Source: BPJU01 sp964425225
Lineage (GTDB): Bacteria; Planctomycetota; Planctomycetia; Pirellulales; Pirellulaceae
Direction of reading: 5' to 3'
DNA length: 64,000 bases
Assembly (NCBI GenBank): GCA_964425225.1
Contig: CAYRMD010000015.1
Coordinates: 1 to 64,000, forward strand
This document shows positions 54,287 to 62,829 of the stretch, piece after piece. Each line of letters begins with the position of its first letter. Positions within the stretch are counted from its first letter, which is position 1. A program made the translations under genes and the position numbers. The notes beneath the pieces are model-generated. The model was given only the letters and a program-made list of their open reading frames with translations, ran no database searches and had not been told where the DNA came from.

Positions 54287-54965
54287 GTACGTCGATCCCG
54301 TCGATCTGGCCGTCTCGCATTCGCAAAATGCGAGCGGCCACAGCCGCTGCCTCGGGCGAGTGAGTAGCCAGCAACACGGTTATACCTTCGCGGCGGTTCA
54401 GCTCCACCAACAGCTCCAAAATCCGCCGGCCGTTGGCGCTATCCAGACTTCCTGTCGGCTCGTCTGCCAGCAAGACCCGAGGACGGTGCACTATCGCGCG
54501 GACAACCGCCACACGCTGCATCTCGCCCCCAGACAGTTGGCTCGGATAATGATCGGTGCGCTCGGCCAATCCCACCCATTCCAGCCACCGGCGTGCCTCT
54601 CGGCGCGCGTCGTTTAAGTGAGATCCTTCCAGCAGCAACGGCAAAACCGCATTTTCCCAAACCGTCAACGTGGGTAGCAGGTGATACGATTGGAACACGA
54701 ACCCCACCTTGCGCCGCCGCACGGCCGCACGCTCGGCCGCAGACAATTGATCCAGACGCTCTCCGGCCAGCCACACCGCACCTCGCGTCGGGCGGTCCAT
54801 CGCCCCGATCACGTGTAACAGCGTCGACTTGCCACATCCGGATGGCCCCCACAACGCGACGAACTCGCCCGACTCGATCTGTAACGAAATGCCACGCAGA
54901 GCCTCGATCCCCCCACCGGGCCCCGGATACCATTTATAAACGTTTTCCAAAAGAACTCCGGTCAT
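54264..54965 (-). CDS. ABC transporter ATP-binding protein (LolD/AttE-like)
   Basis: A 233-residue ATPase. Walker A: ALWGPSGCGKSTLLHVIGA; Q loop and FVFQSYHLLPTLTVWENAVL; signature QLSGGEMQRVAVVRAIVHRP; Walker B and D loop VLLADEPTGSLDSANGR; H loop LLATHSPEAAA. This is the LolD/MacB subfamily, which powers FtsX-type permeases. The first gene of the operon, it is followed with overlap by the permease and then the AttH-like gene. The LolD-like region ends shortly before the C terminus. Confidence 0.95.
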   Translation of the reverse strand: MTGVLLENVYKWYPGPGGGIEALRGISLQIESGEFVALWGPSGCGKSTLLHVIGAMDRPTRGAVWLAGERLDQLSAAERAAVRRRKVGFVFQSYHLLPTLTVWENAVLPLLLEGSHLNDARREARRWLEWVGLAERTDHYPSQLSGGEMQRVAVVRAIVHRPRVLLADEPTGSLDSANGRRILELLVELNRREGITVLLATHSPEAAAVAARILRMRDGQIDGIDVRDGVDHR

Positions 54966-55121
54966 TGTCGTTTTTGCTGTCGCTCAACTTCTGAAGGATC
55001 GGTGTGCCTTGCCATTCATTGTCCAACATGGCCCTCGAGGTGTCGAGGTGCACTTTACCCGGCGCAAACAGCCGGGTCCTACCGCCAGTGACGAACCACG
55101 CCAGAGTCAACCCGCACATCG

Positions 55122-56138
55122 TTACCCCAGCGGATAAGGATAGCGGGCCAGAATGGCATCCACGCGCCGCAAGACCTCTTCGTCCAACACCAGGTCGGCT
55201 GCGGGAACGATTTGCTCGAATTGTTCCAATGAATTTGTGCCGATAACAGTGGAAGCCACAAAATCGTGCTGCTTGGACCAGGCCACGGCCAAAACTCCGG
55301 GATGAACACCCAGTTCAGCAGCCAGTTCCACCAACTCAGCCGTGACGGCCAGGCTCTTTTCATTAACGAACCGGCGAGCCATCGCCTGCTGCCGCTCACC
55401 CATGTGGCGATACTGCATGAAGCGAGCCTCTGCGGGGGGCTCCGGTTGGTTGTATTTGCCCGTGAGCACTCCGCCCGCCATGGGCGAATAGGCGAGCAGG
55501 CTCACCTGTTCACGCCGGCAAATCTCGGCCAGTGCATCCTCGAAGCGACGATTCAAAAGACTATAGTTGTTTTGGACCGACTCATAGCGATTCCAGCCAT
55601 GAAGATCTGCCACCCACAGCGACTTCATTAATCCCCAGGCAGTCTCATTGCTACAGCCGATGTAACGCACCAAACCTTCGTCGATGAGCTCGTTGAGCGC
55701 TTCGAGCGTAGCCTCATAGGGAAAATCGGGGTCCGGCCAATGGGTTTGATACAGATCGATGTAATCGGTTTGCAGCCGCCGCAAACTCCCCTCAATCGCT
55801 CGGCGGATGTGATGCCGATCGATTGCCGTGCGGCCCGATCGCACTGGCGGCACGAACCATCCGTGTCCGGGGCCGCAGAATTTGGTGGCAATAAAGACGC
55901 TTTCTCGGGGCCGTGCCACAAGCCAGCGCCCCAGAATTTCCTCACTTCGATGTACGTAACTAGCATCCGGAGGTACCGGGTAAATTTCCGCTGTGTCAAA
56001 AAAGTCGATCCCGGCATCAACGGCTCGATCCAAAATACGGAGCGATTCCGATTCGCTACAGGTCGAACCGAACGTCATGGTACCCAACGCGATTTCCGAC
56101 ACTACCAAGCTTGAGCGGCCGATGCGGCGTCGTTTCAT
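55122..56138 (-). CDS. Aldo/keto reductase
   Basis: A 338-residue NADPH-dependent oxidoreductase of the Tas/YhdN-like group. The tetrad is visible: Asp and Tyr in DFFDTAEIYPVP, Lys in SVFIATKFCGPG and His in IDLYQTHWPDPDFPY. NADP-binding elements occur in VRYIGCSNETAWG and VASTVIGTNSLEQFEQ. ATG 56138 (MKRRRIGRSSLVVSEIALGT) has GGAGG ten bases upstream; the frame extends a further 36 codons without family sequence. It is divergent from the NsrR-like regulator (204 bp between starts), so it could share its control region. Confidence 0.92.
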   Translation of the reverse strand: MKRRRIGRSSLVVSEIALGTMTFGSTCSESESLRILDRAVDAGIDFFDTAEIYPVPPDASYVHRSEEILGRWLVARPRESVFIATKFCGPGHGWFVPPVRSGRTAIDRHHIRRAIEGSLRRLQTDYIDLYQTHWPDPDFPYEATLEALNELIDEGLVRYIGCSNETAWGLMKSLWVADLHGWNRYESVQNNYSLLNRRFEDALAEICRREQVSLLAYSPMAGGVLTGKYNQPEPPAEARFMQYRHMGERQQAMARRFVNEKSLAVTAELVELAAELGVHPGVLAVAWSKQHDFVASTVIGTNSLEQFEQIVPAADLVLDEEVLRRVDAILARYPYPLG

Positions 56139-56290
56139 ACTTGAGCGACCTCCGGTTGTGATACGTGCTGATCGATCGGCCAATGGGGAGGGTTTTTCCA
56201 GAAACGCCGAGTAAAATACCATACGCGACGCCGCGGGTCTCGGCAACCGGCTCTGGGGGACTCAAGCGGCACGAAATGGCTGTAGGGTAC

Positions 56291-56319
56291 TTGGCAAAGT
56301 GGTACATATTATACATATT
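56291..56319 (+). promoter_or_regulatory. Promoter-like AT-rich box upstream of the Rrf2/NsrR-like gene
   Basis: TTGGCA at 56291-56296 is a -35-like element. An AT-rich tract follows in otherwise G+C-rich DNA, with the direct repeat TACATATT at 56303-56310 and 56312-56319; the second copy supplies a -10-like sequence at suitable distance. The repeat lies 24-40 bp before the start codon and is a candidate operator for autoregulation. Rrf2-type proteins often bind AT-rich repeated boxes overlapping their own promoters. Confidence 0.5.
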
Positions 56320-56342
56320 TAACGCCTGGCGGGAGTCGCTCC

Positions 56343-56810
56343 ATGCGTCTTGCGCTCCACACCGACTATGCCCTCCGCACATTGATGTACCTGGCTGTCG
56401 TCGGACGACGAGCCACGGCACGTGAGGTCGCCGAATTCTATGGAATTTCCACCGACCATGTGGCCAAAGTGGTGAACCAGTTAGCCCGGCGAGGTTTTGT
56501 TCACAGTGTGCGTGGGGCGGGCGGCGGTATTTGGCTGAGCCGGCCGGCGGAACACATTTCCGTCGGCGAAGTGATCCAAGCCATGGAAGGTGCCTTGCAC
56601 TTGCTGGACTGCGCCGGCTCGGAAGGTGTTTGTGTCATCGAGTCGTATTGCAAGCTCCGGCGTGTGCTCCAGGAGGCCGAACGGCGGCAAGTCGAATACC
56701 TCCAGAGCGTCAAACTCAGTGACGTTCTGCCTCAGCCGCAACAAATCGTGCGCACGCGACGCGACTCGCGCCAGGCGGCTCCACGGGGGCGCCGCCAGAA
56801 ACGTTCCTAA
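56343..56810 (+). CDS. Rrf2-family iron-sulfur regulator, NsrR-like
   Basis: A 155-residue transcription factor. Winged-helix DNA-binding part: ALHTDYALRTLMYLAV, ATAREVAEFYGISTDHVAKV, GFVHSVRGAGGGIWLSRP. Cys90, Cys97 and Cys103 (in LLDCAGSEGVCVIESYCK) match the three cluster ligands of NsrR/IscR-type proteins; the CVIESYC..L pattern is closest to NsrR, a nitric-oxide sensor. The C terminus is a basic, disordered tail (RTRRDSRQAAPRGRRQKR). GGGAG is seven bases before the ATG. The haem-binding DUF3365 gene starts 20 bp downstream, so both are one operon ended by a strong terminator. Confidence 0.9.
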   Translation: MRLALHTDYALRTLMYLAVVGRRATAREVAEFYGISTDHVAKVVNQLARRGFVHSVRGAGGGIWLSRPAEHISVGEVIQAMEGALHLLDCAGSEGVCVIESYCKLRRVLQEAERRQVEYLQSVKLSDVLPQPQQIVRTRRDSRQAAPRGRRQKRS

Positions 56811-56830
56811 CTAAAGCTGTGGAGGTCCAA

Positions 56831-57355
56831 ATGATGCTGCACAACAGGTTGAAGATGGCTGTCGCCGGAGTGCTCGCGGTCGCCATGGGCTGGGTGACCC
56901 CAAATGGTTCGGGTGATGAGCCGGATCCGGCAGTGGAACGGACGCGAAAAACGGTTCGCATGCTCGACGACGTCTATAAAACGGCGGTGGTGCTCATCAC
57001 CGACAAATACGTCCATGATGAAGGCGATTTCCCCGCCGGAAGCGCCGCGATCGCTTTATTCGATGTGATCCGCAAGAAAGGTTGGCACGACGTTCGGTTA
57101 CTGGACGTAAGCGGTGAGCCCTACAACGATGCCAATGTTCCACGCGATGTGTTCGAAAAAGAAGCCGCGCGGCAGTTGCTAAATGGTCAAAACTATGTCG
57201 AAAAAATCGAATCAACCTCCGATGGCAGGTACTTGCGAGCCGCTACGGCCATTCCCGTTGTGATGCCCAAGTGCGCCATGTGCCACCCGCACTACAAAGA
57301 CGTACCCACGGGTCGAGCCGTCGGGATGCTGAGCTATCGGCTCCGTATCGAATAG
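56831..57355 (+). CDS. Exported DUF3365 (Tll0287-like) c-type haem protein
   Basis: A 174-residue protein with a signal peptide (KMAVAGVLAVAMGWVTPNG). ATG 56831 has GGAGG directly upstream. The body matches the DUF3365/Tll0287-like PAS-type fold (TRKTVRMLDDVYKTAVVLIT, GWHDVRLLDVSGEPYNDANV, RDVFEKEAARQLLNGQNY, DGRYLRAATAIPVVMPKC), with one haem-c motif CAMCH near residue 147 and RAVGMLSYRLRI at the end. Tll0287-type proteins are proposed redox or small-molecule sensors with one covalent haem. Lying directly behind an NsrR-like gene, it could be a nitric-oxide- or redox-related haem protein under that regulator. This link is inferred from the operon. Confidence 0.88.
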   Translation: MMLHNRLKMAVAGVLAVAMGWVTPNGSGDEPDPAVERTRKTVRMLDDVYKTAVVLITDKYVHDEGDFPAGSAAIALFDVIRKKGWHDVRLLDVSGEPYNDANVPRDVFEKEAARQLLNGQNYVEKIESTSDGRYLRAATAIPVVMPKCAMCHPHYKDVPTGRAVGMLSYRLRIE

Positions 57356-57424
57356 CAACCGGGGTGCCGGTGCGTGCATCGCACATCGACTCGCGGCACG
57401 CCAAGCGACACGTGTGTTTCATGC

Positions 57425-57472
57425 GAGCGATCGGGGTTCCTGGGGGCGGCCCCTCCCGGTCGCTCCTTTTTT
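57425..57472 (+). terminator. Rho-independent terminator of the Rrf2/haem operon
   Basis: The arm GAGCGATCGGG (57425-57435) pairs with CCCGGTCGCTC (57455-57465), an 11-bp stem with one T-G wobble and a 19-nt loop, followed directly by CTTTTTT to 57472. It lies 70 bp after the stop of the haem protein. Confidence 0.9.
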
Positions 57473-57706
57473 AACTGGATATTCCGAAGCCATTTCGAAG
57501 CGCGAACCGAACTTTTGGACCACGTTTGGCGCGGCCCGACACATCAGAGCGGTTACCGTAAAGAAGCGGCCACATGTGTATTCACATTACTCTGCGCCTT
57601 TGCTGTACGGCCTGAAAAACCAGCCGAATCACGCGGCTAGTCGTATCAGCCACCAGGTGAGGGCAAGGACTTTTTCCAAGTTTCGATCGCCATCGCTAAC
57701 CTCGTT

Positions 57707-58995
57707 TCATTCATTTTCTAGGATCTTTTGACGAAAGGCTTTGCGGCGATCGCCGGGGGAAGCTCTTTGTTGAAGGTCATCCCGGGGCGAGTCGCTACCG
57801 TCGCAAAGCTCCGGGTGCGAAAGCCCCCAAGAGCACAGCTCGATGAACGTATGCAGCCATAAAATCACATGAAATGCGCCGGCATTGCTCCACAGGTTAC
57901 GCACCTGTGGTTGCCTAGCCCCTAAACTTCCTTCAGGCCCTTAAATCTCTGCTTGATGGTCCACCGGTCGGCGAACGCTTTCAGAATCTCTTTGACACAA
58001 GCATTCGGATCGGCGCAGTAAATGGCACACCAATCTTCCCTCACCCTAACCAGCACCACGCGAATCACGCCGCCAGACAATGGATGCGTTGCTAGGAAGC
58101 TCTTGGAGCTTAAGGTCACCTCTTTGTTCTACAATGTATATCGAATCTTCCGCCAACCACGCCCCTCTGTGGGGCATGCTCGGCGAGGTCAATGGGCTCC
58201 GGGCCATACTTCCGCGGACGTCCGTGACGCGCCTCACTTTCGAAACCGGTGGGGGAAAACTCCTCGGGTAGGAAGTCTTCTGCAACCGACTGAACAGCGT
58301 CACACCTTGCTCGAGCAAGCGACGGAACAAGGAACGATTGGCATACTCCCCGTCGAACAAAACCGACACCCTTTTCCGTACAGCTTTCACGACATCGGCC
58401 GCACGTTCGATTAACTCGGCTGCCTGCTTGAGCGTGGTGTGAAACTTCCCACCGCGCTCCGCCGGAATCGAGTTCAACGACGGCTTCCGTAAGTAAAGCA
58501 GCGTCTCCAACGGCAAGACCAAAGGACCAGATTCCAGATGCCGCACTGCCAGCGATAACGTCATCCAGATGTGACCATAGAGAAATTCCTCATTGGCTGT
58601 GCCAGGACTGCGGTTGCGATGCACATTGGGTCTCTGCACACATTGAACATATCGCTTCGTAGGCGCACCATTTACCACCAGAAGCACGCGATCTGCAAGT
58701 GGCAGCTTCTCCTGTACAAACTCCAGCACTGTGCAAGACACATCTTTGAGCTTCTTCCGCACGGAGTTTAGAAAGTACTAGTACTCTGGGTAGCCGGTGC
58801 TGAAGAGCGACGGCCGTAGCCGATTGTTGACGGTGCGAGTGCCTTGCGTGAAAAGTATCCCGGCCAGACTTTGGGGGCAGTCGCCAGCGATTGCGGTCGT
58901 CCAAGGCGCCCACTAGCCGTTGGGTTCCTTCATCCCACAGCTTCGGAAACGCAAAAATTGCTACGGTCCATCCGTGGCCCGCCCGTAACTGGACA
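57707..58995 (-). pseudogene. Decayed DDE (PF13546/IS701-like) transposase
   Basis: The pieces read in order on the minus strand: an N-terminal part with LAGILFTQGTRTVNNRLRPS, interrupted by a stop near 58779; a long central frame (58762-58046) with LLVVNGAPTKRYVQCVQR, SPGTANEEFLYGHIWMTL and VSVLFDGEYANRSLFRRLLE; then IRVVLVRVREDWCAIYCADP and EILKAFADRWTIKQRFKGLK; and in another frame MRNLWSNAGAFHVILWLHTF and SPRDDLQQRASPGDRRKAFR to 57707. This order matches DDE_5-type (IS701-like) transposases from end to end. The catalytic IDDTPTKR motif reads VNGAPTKR, losing both acidic residues. Frameshifts and stops prove inactivity. Terminal repeats were not identified. Confidence 0.8.
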
Positions 58996-59412
58996 TGATT
59001 TTCCCTTAAAGAGTGTCGAGAGCGCATTTTTACGGGAAACCATGTCTTTCAGAGAGTGCGGCATACGCGCAAAAGAGCGATCCGTAATGGCTAGATGGTG
59101 GGGCGGTTTGCGGAAAAGCCCTTTCCCACTCGGCGCGGTCCAAAGCATGGAAATACGCGGCCGGCCGTTGCATCATTGTCTCGCCACGAGCATCACCAAG
59201 TATCTTGAAGTACCAAAAATGGCAAGAGGCGAGCTTTGCAATAACGTCTCAACCGGCCTTCGCCTGCCCTCCTTACGCAGGGCCATTGAATCGCTGCGCC
59301 TTTGTGCCCTCTTCGCAGATCCTGAGCACCCGGCCTATTTGCGCGCTCGATTTGCCGCCGAGCGGTAACGTAAAGCCGGCGCGTAGTCTTCAACTTGCGG
59401 CACTGGCGACCG
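58996..59412. other. Gene-free stretch
   Basis: About 420 bp between the transposase relic and the birA 3' end. Frames here have no recognisable domains. It may include the remaining end of the insertion sequence. Confidence 0.4.
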
Positions 59413-60198
59413 TCATCCCAACAGCAACCCCTCGGCTTTCACCACGGTCCCACAATGGACTAATTCGCGCCCGTTGGTAGTGGCTACGCACAAGGCTCCG
59501 CTTGGGTCGATTCCTTGGCACTGGCCGACCAATAGACGTTTACCCACGTCGATTTCCACATAGCGTCCTACCAAAATGCAGTGGTAACGCCACTCGTCGA
59601 AGAACCGATCCCGGTCCTTGGACAGGAGTTCGAGCACCTGGAACCATTCACTGAGGATGTCAATTACGAGGGGGACCCGCGGAAGGTACTCGCCACAAGC
59701 ATCGATCCACGAAGTCGCTCGTTGTTGAATGTCACCCGGGGCATCTTTGAGTGAGTTGTTGATATTCAGTCCGACGCCGATAACATATCGCGGATGAAAC
59801 GACGCGGCTTTTTCGACGAGAATCCCGCCGAGTTTTCGGTCGGCCATCCACACGTCATTGGGCCACTTGAGTCCAACCGCGCTTTTTGGGTGTCGCTGCT
59901 CCAATGCGCGCGTCACCGCTAAACCAGCAGCCAGCGGAAGGAGCGAATCCGGTACGCCACGCAGCGAAGCGTTCGATGGTACCCACGAAAACGTCAAAGC
60001 GCCCTCGGCGGCCCACCACCGATTGCTTCCCCGCCCCCGACCGCGGAGCTGATGGCGTGTCAAAACCAAGAAGGGCGAATCGTCGACCCGAGTGCGGCAT
60101 CGGTCCAGCGCTACATCGTTAGTAGAGCCGATCGTCTCATGATAGACCAAATGCGCCGGATGAATCGCAGCCGCCAGTCGACCTAAGTCCCAATCCAT
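59413..60198 (-). CDS. birA: Biotin-[acetyl-CoA-carboxylase] ligase (no HTH domain)
   Basis: A 261-residue biotin protein ligase, which attaches biotin to carboxylase carrier domains. Visible motifs are ETIGSTNDVALDR, LTRHQLRGRGRGSNRWWAAE (biotin/AMP-binding GRGR loop), VGLKWPNDVWMADRKLGGIL and YVIGVGLNINNS. The C-terminal SH3-like domain (GRYVEIDVGKRLLVGQCQGI) is present, but there is no N-terminal HTH, so it is a group I enzyme without repressor function. ATG 60198 is the only start consistent with the family; the open frame upstream runs into the neighbouring gene. It is third in the moaC-polyprenyl synthase-birA operon. Confidence 0.93.
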   Translation of the reverse strand: MDWDLGRLAAAIHPAHLVYHETIGSTNDVALDRCRTRVDDSPFLVLTRHQLRGRGRGSNRWWAAEGALTFSWVPSNASLRGVPDSLLPLAAGLAVTRALEQRHPKSAVGLKWPNDVWMADRKLGGILVEKAASFHPRYVIGVGLNINNSLKDAPGDIQQRATSWIDACGEYLPRVPLVIDILSEWFQVLELLSKDRDRFFDEWRYHCILVGRYVEIDVGKRLLVGQCQGIDPSGALCVATTNGRELVHCGTVVKAEGLLLG

Positions 60199-60275
60199 GG
60201 CTGGTCCACACCGTGATAGATACCGCACCACACCGCAGGGCGACGAAAACTTACGCTCCTTCCCTTCGGCCGTGA

Positions 60276-61334
60276 TTAACACGGGCGATCCAAAACAAAA
60301 TCGATGATACCATGCAGCGCAGCGACGCTCGGCGAATGTTCGTAAAGTCTCAATGTCTGGCGTGCCAAGTCGGCATACTTTGCGGCACGCTGCCAGGAAC
60401 GCTGTAGCGCCCCCGTTTCCTCCAAACAAGACAACCAGTAGTCCATGGTGCTTGCCAACGGCCGCCCGTGGGCCTGCTTGGATCCGCCACTAGCGGCGCT
60501 CGTATAAAAGCCGTCATTCGAATCGAACCGCGCAGCTAAATCCCGTCGGCGATCCGGTGAGAGCTTTTGCCAAAGATAAATCCACGGGAGGCTAACGACC
60601 CGCTGAGCAGCATCACGTCCTAACGACTTCCCTGCCACGGATTCGTTTCCCAATAAATCGAGTAGATCATCTGTAATCTGAAAAGCAATACCCAGCACAC
60701 GCCCAAATTCAGCCCAACGTGTAACCTCTATTTCCGGTTTGTCGGCCAACAGGGCTCCCAGCTCACAACTACATGCACACAAGGCGCCTGTCTTTGCCGA
60801 GACGATTTCCAGGTATTGAGGTTCCTCCAGGTCAAGCATTCCTCGAGCCCAGTGCTGCCGCAATTCGCCGGCGCAAACGGTGTTGGTAGCTCGACCGATT
60901 CGAGCGCAGGCCCCGGCATTTCCCGTCGAGGAAGCAAGGTAAAAAGCGTGAGAGAAAAGGTAGTCGCCCAGTAAAATCGCTACGGAATGCCCCCAGCGGA
61001 CATTTACCGTCGTTAGATGTCGCCGCAAAACTGCTTCATCTAATACGTCATCATGTAGCAGCGTGGCTGTGTGGATCATTTCCACTACAGCCGCCATCAC
61101 ATGATGCGCGGGGGTGACCGCCCCGCAGACCTTGGCTACCAGCAATAGCAGGGCCGGGCGCAGGCGTTTGCCACCCAGTTGGCGAGCGTGTTGCAAGAGC
61201 GGTCCCAACTGGGGGTCGGCCGTTGCAAGTTCGCGCGCTAAAATCGCTTCGACTTGCTCCAGATCCGAGACGATCGGCTGATAGAGCCTTTCTAACAGCG
61301 CGCGACGCGGGTTAGCTGGAGCATCGGTCGTCAC
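60276..61334 (-). CDS. Polyprenyl diphosphate synthase
   Basis: A 352-residue trans-isoprenyl diphosphate synthase that chains isopentenyl units. FARM: ATLLHDDVLDEAVLRR (DDxxD); SARM: FQITDDLLDLLG (DDxxD), followed by GNESVAGKSLGRD; also LGGKRLRPALLLL and AKTGALCACSCELGALL. The start GTG 61334 has GAGGAG five bases upstream and overlaps the moaC stop (GTGA), indicating translational coupling. The product is probably a medium- or long-chain prenyl diphosphate for quinones. A short insertion (GGSKQAHGRP) is present near residue 290. Confidence 0.92.
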   Translation of the reverse strand: MTTDAPANPRRALLERLYQPIVSDLEQVEAILARELATADPQLGPLLQHARQLGGKRLRPALLLLVAKVCGAVTPAHHVMAAVVEMIHTATLLHDDVLDEAVLRRHLTTVNVRWGHSVAILLGDYLFSHAFYLASSTGNAGACARIGRATNTVCAGELRQHWARGMLDLEEPQYLEIVSAKTGALCACSCELGALLADKPEIEVTRWAEFGRVLGIAFQITDDLLDLLGNESVAGKSLGRDAAQRVVSLPWIYLWQKLSPDRRRDLAARFDSNDGFYTSAASGGSKQAHGRPLASTMDYWLSCLEETGALQRSWQRAAKYADLARQTLRLYEHSPSVAALHGIIDFVLDRPC

Positions 61335-61819
61335 GTCGTCTCCTCGCGTCGAAACAGCCCCGAGCGACCACCGGACTTCTCTTCCAATTGGATCGACGCG
61401 ATGACCATCGACCGATCCACCGCCTTGCACATATCATAAATGGTCAAAGCAGCCACCGCCGCCGCGGTCATCGCCTCCATTTCCACCCCGGTTTTGGCCT
61501 CGGTCATTGCCTGCGCGACGATCTTCAAGTGTCGATCGTCTGCGAACTCGAACTCCACCGTCACCGCGTCCAGCGGCAAAAGATGGCACAGCGGGATAAG
61601 TTCCGCGGTTCGTTTAGCGGCTAGGATACCGGCTAAGCGAGCCACCTGGCAGACGTCCCCTTTGGCAATGGCACGCTCCTTGATCTGCTTGAGCGTATGA
61701 GGCTCCATACACACCAGAGCACTGGCTCGTGCCACGCGGCGCGTAACCGGCTTGTCGGATACGTCCACCATCCGAATGGCACCGCTCTCGTCAAAATGCG
61801 TGAACTCGTTCGAACTCAT
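61331..61819 (-). CDS. moaC: Cyclic pyranopterin monophosphate synthase MoaC
   Basis: A 162-residue enzyme of molybdenum cofactor synthesis acting after MoaA. Typical segments are FTHFDESGAIRMVDVSDKPV, ARLAGILAAKRTAELIPLCH (with the catalytic Lys/His region), LDAVTVEFEF, MTEAKTGVEMEAMTAAAVAA and LTIYDMCKAVDRSMVI. Length is standard (about 160). Its TGA overlaps the GTG start of the downstream polyprenyl synthase. No other moa genes are in the window, so the cofactor pathway is dispersed. Confidence 0.96.
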   Translation of the reverse strand: MSSNEFTHFDESGAIRMVDVSDKPVTRRVARASALVCMEPHTLKQIKERAIAKGDVCQVARLAGILAAKRTAELIPLCHLLPLDAVTVEFEFADDRHLKIVAQAMTEAKTGVEMEAMTAAAVAALTIYDMCKAVDRSMVIASIQLEEKSGGRSGLFRREETT

Positions 61820-62123
61820 TTCCCGAAACCAGCCTGCGTATGCCGGACACCTGCTTAGTCACGAATGGCGGTATTCTATCAACGATCCAGTAACCGTGGA
61901 CAGGACCGATCGTCGGGCGGCTACTTATCCTGTACTTAACCGCAGAAGCGCGGCAACTTTCACCTGCACCGCCACCGGCACGCCCGTACGTCTTCAAGGA
62001 ACGGCAGGCGGCGGAGCGTACCGACCGAGCCCTATACATCTATTGGTGTGTGGAAAAGTACATCGTTCGTGCAGACACACAGAGCTTCGTGGGGACCAAG
62101 CGGCGCACGGAGAAAAGCGACAG

Positions 62124-62147
62124 AAAAAGCCAGGGGGATTCCCTGGC
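62124..62147 (-). terminator. Rho-independent terminator of the HTH-receiver gene
   Basis: Read on the minus strand: GCCAGGG-AATCC-CCCTGGC, a perfect 7-bp stem, followed by TTTTT. It lies about 110 bp after the stop of the HTH-receiver gene. Confidence 0.85.
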
Positions 62148-62188
62148 CATAGCAGAACTAGGACGATGTCTCAGCTGGCGTATGGTGG

Positions 62189-62213
62189 CCGTCACGGGGG
62201 TCCGCCGTGACGG
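62189..62213. repeat. 9-bp perfect hairpin
   Basis: CCGTCACGG (62189-62197) and CCGTGACGG (62205-62213) form a perfect inverted repeat around a 7-nt loop, between the stop of the HTH-receiver gene and its terminator. It may be an RNA 3' stabilising structure or a first termination/processing hairpin; no T tract follows on either side. Confidence 0.6.
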
Positions 62214-62256
62214 TGGATCAAGGGGGAAGCGGCGACCGAGTGGAATCTAGCGGTGG

Positions 62257-62829
62257 TCAAACCAGCTCCTTTTTCGCCCCAATCAGGGTGCGCAACCGTT
62301 CGGCGAGCAAGCGAGCGTCGAACGGTTTCTTGAACGTTTCGTTGATGTTGGAGCGGTCGATGTTCGATGCGCTGCCGTCGTCCGGCAACAGGGCAATGAG
62401 GATCGTATCGGCGAAGTCAGCGTTCTTTCGCAGATTTTGGCAGATCTGTTGCGCTTCCACGCGGCCGATCGAGAAATCGACGATGATGCAATCCGGATGG
62501 AAACTTTCGGCCTGAATCCCAGCCTCAAAACCGCTGGCGGCTGTCGCGACTTTGAACGACTTTTCTGGTGGCAATTCCCGCTTCAGGTTCTCAATGAGGA
62601 TCTGATCTTGGGCCACGATGAGCACCTTGGCGAGGGTTTCATCTTCCAAGTCGCCCAAGGGCATGCCGTGTTCCTTCAAGAATTTGATCAGATACTCACG
62701 CGGGATGCGGCGGTCTTGAGATCCGGGGATCCGGTAGCCTTTCAGGCGCCCCGAGTCGAACCATTTGCTGACCGTGCGCGGGGCCACTTTACAGATCTTG
62801 GCGACCTGTCCAGTAGTGAAAACCTTCAT
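62257..62829 (-). CDS. Response regulator with N-terminal excisionase/MerR-type HTH and C-terminal receiver
   Basis: A 190-residue protein. Residues 1-60 form a small DNA-binding domain of the excisionase/BldC type: MKVFTTGQVAKICKVAPRTV, SKWFDSGRLKGYRIPGSQDR, RIPREYLIKFLKEHG. A receiver domain follows (LAKVLIVAQDQILIENLKR, with the phosphoacceptor Asp in DCIIVDFSIGRVEAQQIC and TFKKPFDARLLAERLRTLIG at the end). This is the reverse of normal response-regulator order. ATG 62829 has GGAGAG eight bases upstream. No histidine kinase is adjacent. The type is known mostly from planctomycetes. It is followed by a hairpin and a terminator. Confidence 0.88.
   Translation of the reverse strand: MKVFTTGQVAKICKVAPRTVSKWFDSGRLKGYRIPGSQDRRIPREYLIKFLKEHGMPLGDLEDETLAKVLIVAQDQILIENLKRELPPEKSFKVATAASGFEAGIQAESFHPDCIIVDFSIGRVEAQQICQNLRKNADFADTILIALLPDDGSASNIDRSNINETFKKPFDARLLAERLRTLIGAKKELV

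Larger units (their letters stand above)
61820..62256. other. Gene-free stretch with terminator and hairpin
   Basis: About 440 bp upstream of moaC and downstream of the response regulator. It has a minus-strand terminator (62124-62147) and a 9-bp perfect hairpin (62189-62213). The moaC promoter should lie close to 61820-61950, but no clear -35/-10 was picked out. Confidence 0.6.

Noticed and set aside
58844..59368. 174-codon plus-strand frame
   Set aside because: Partly antisense to the transposase relic; no recognisable features.
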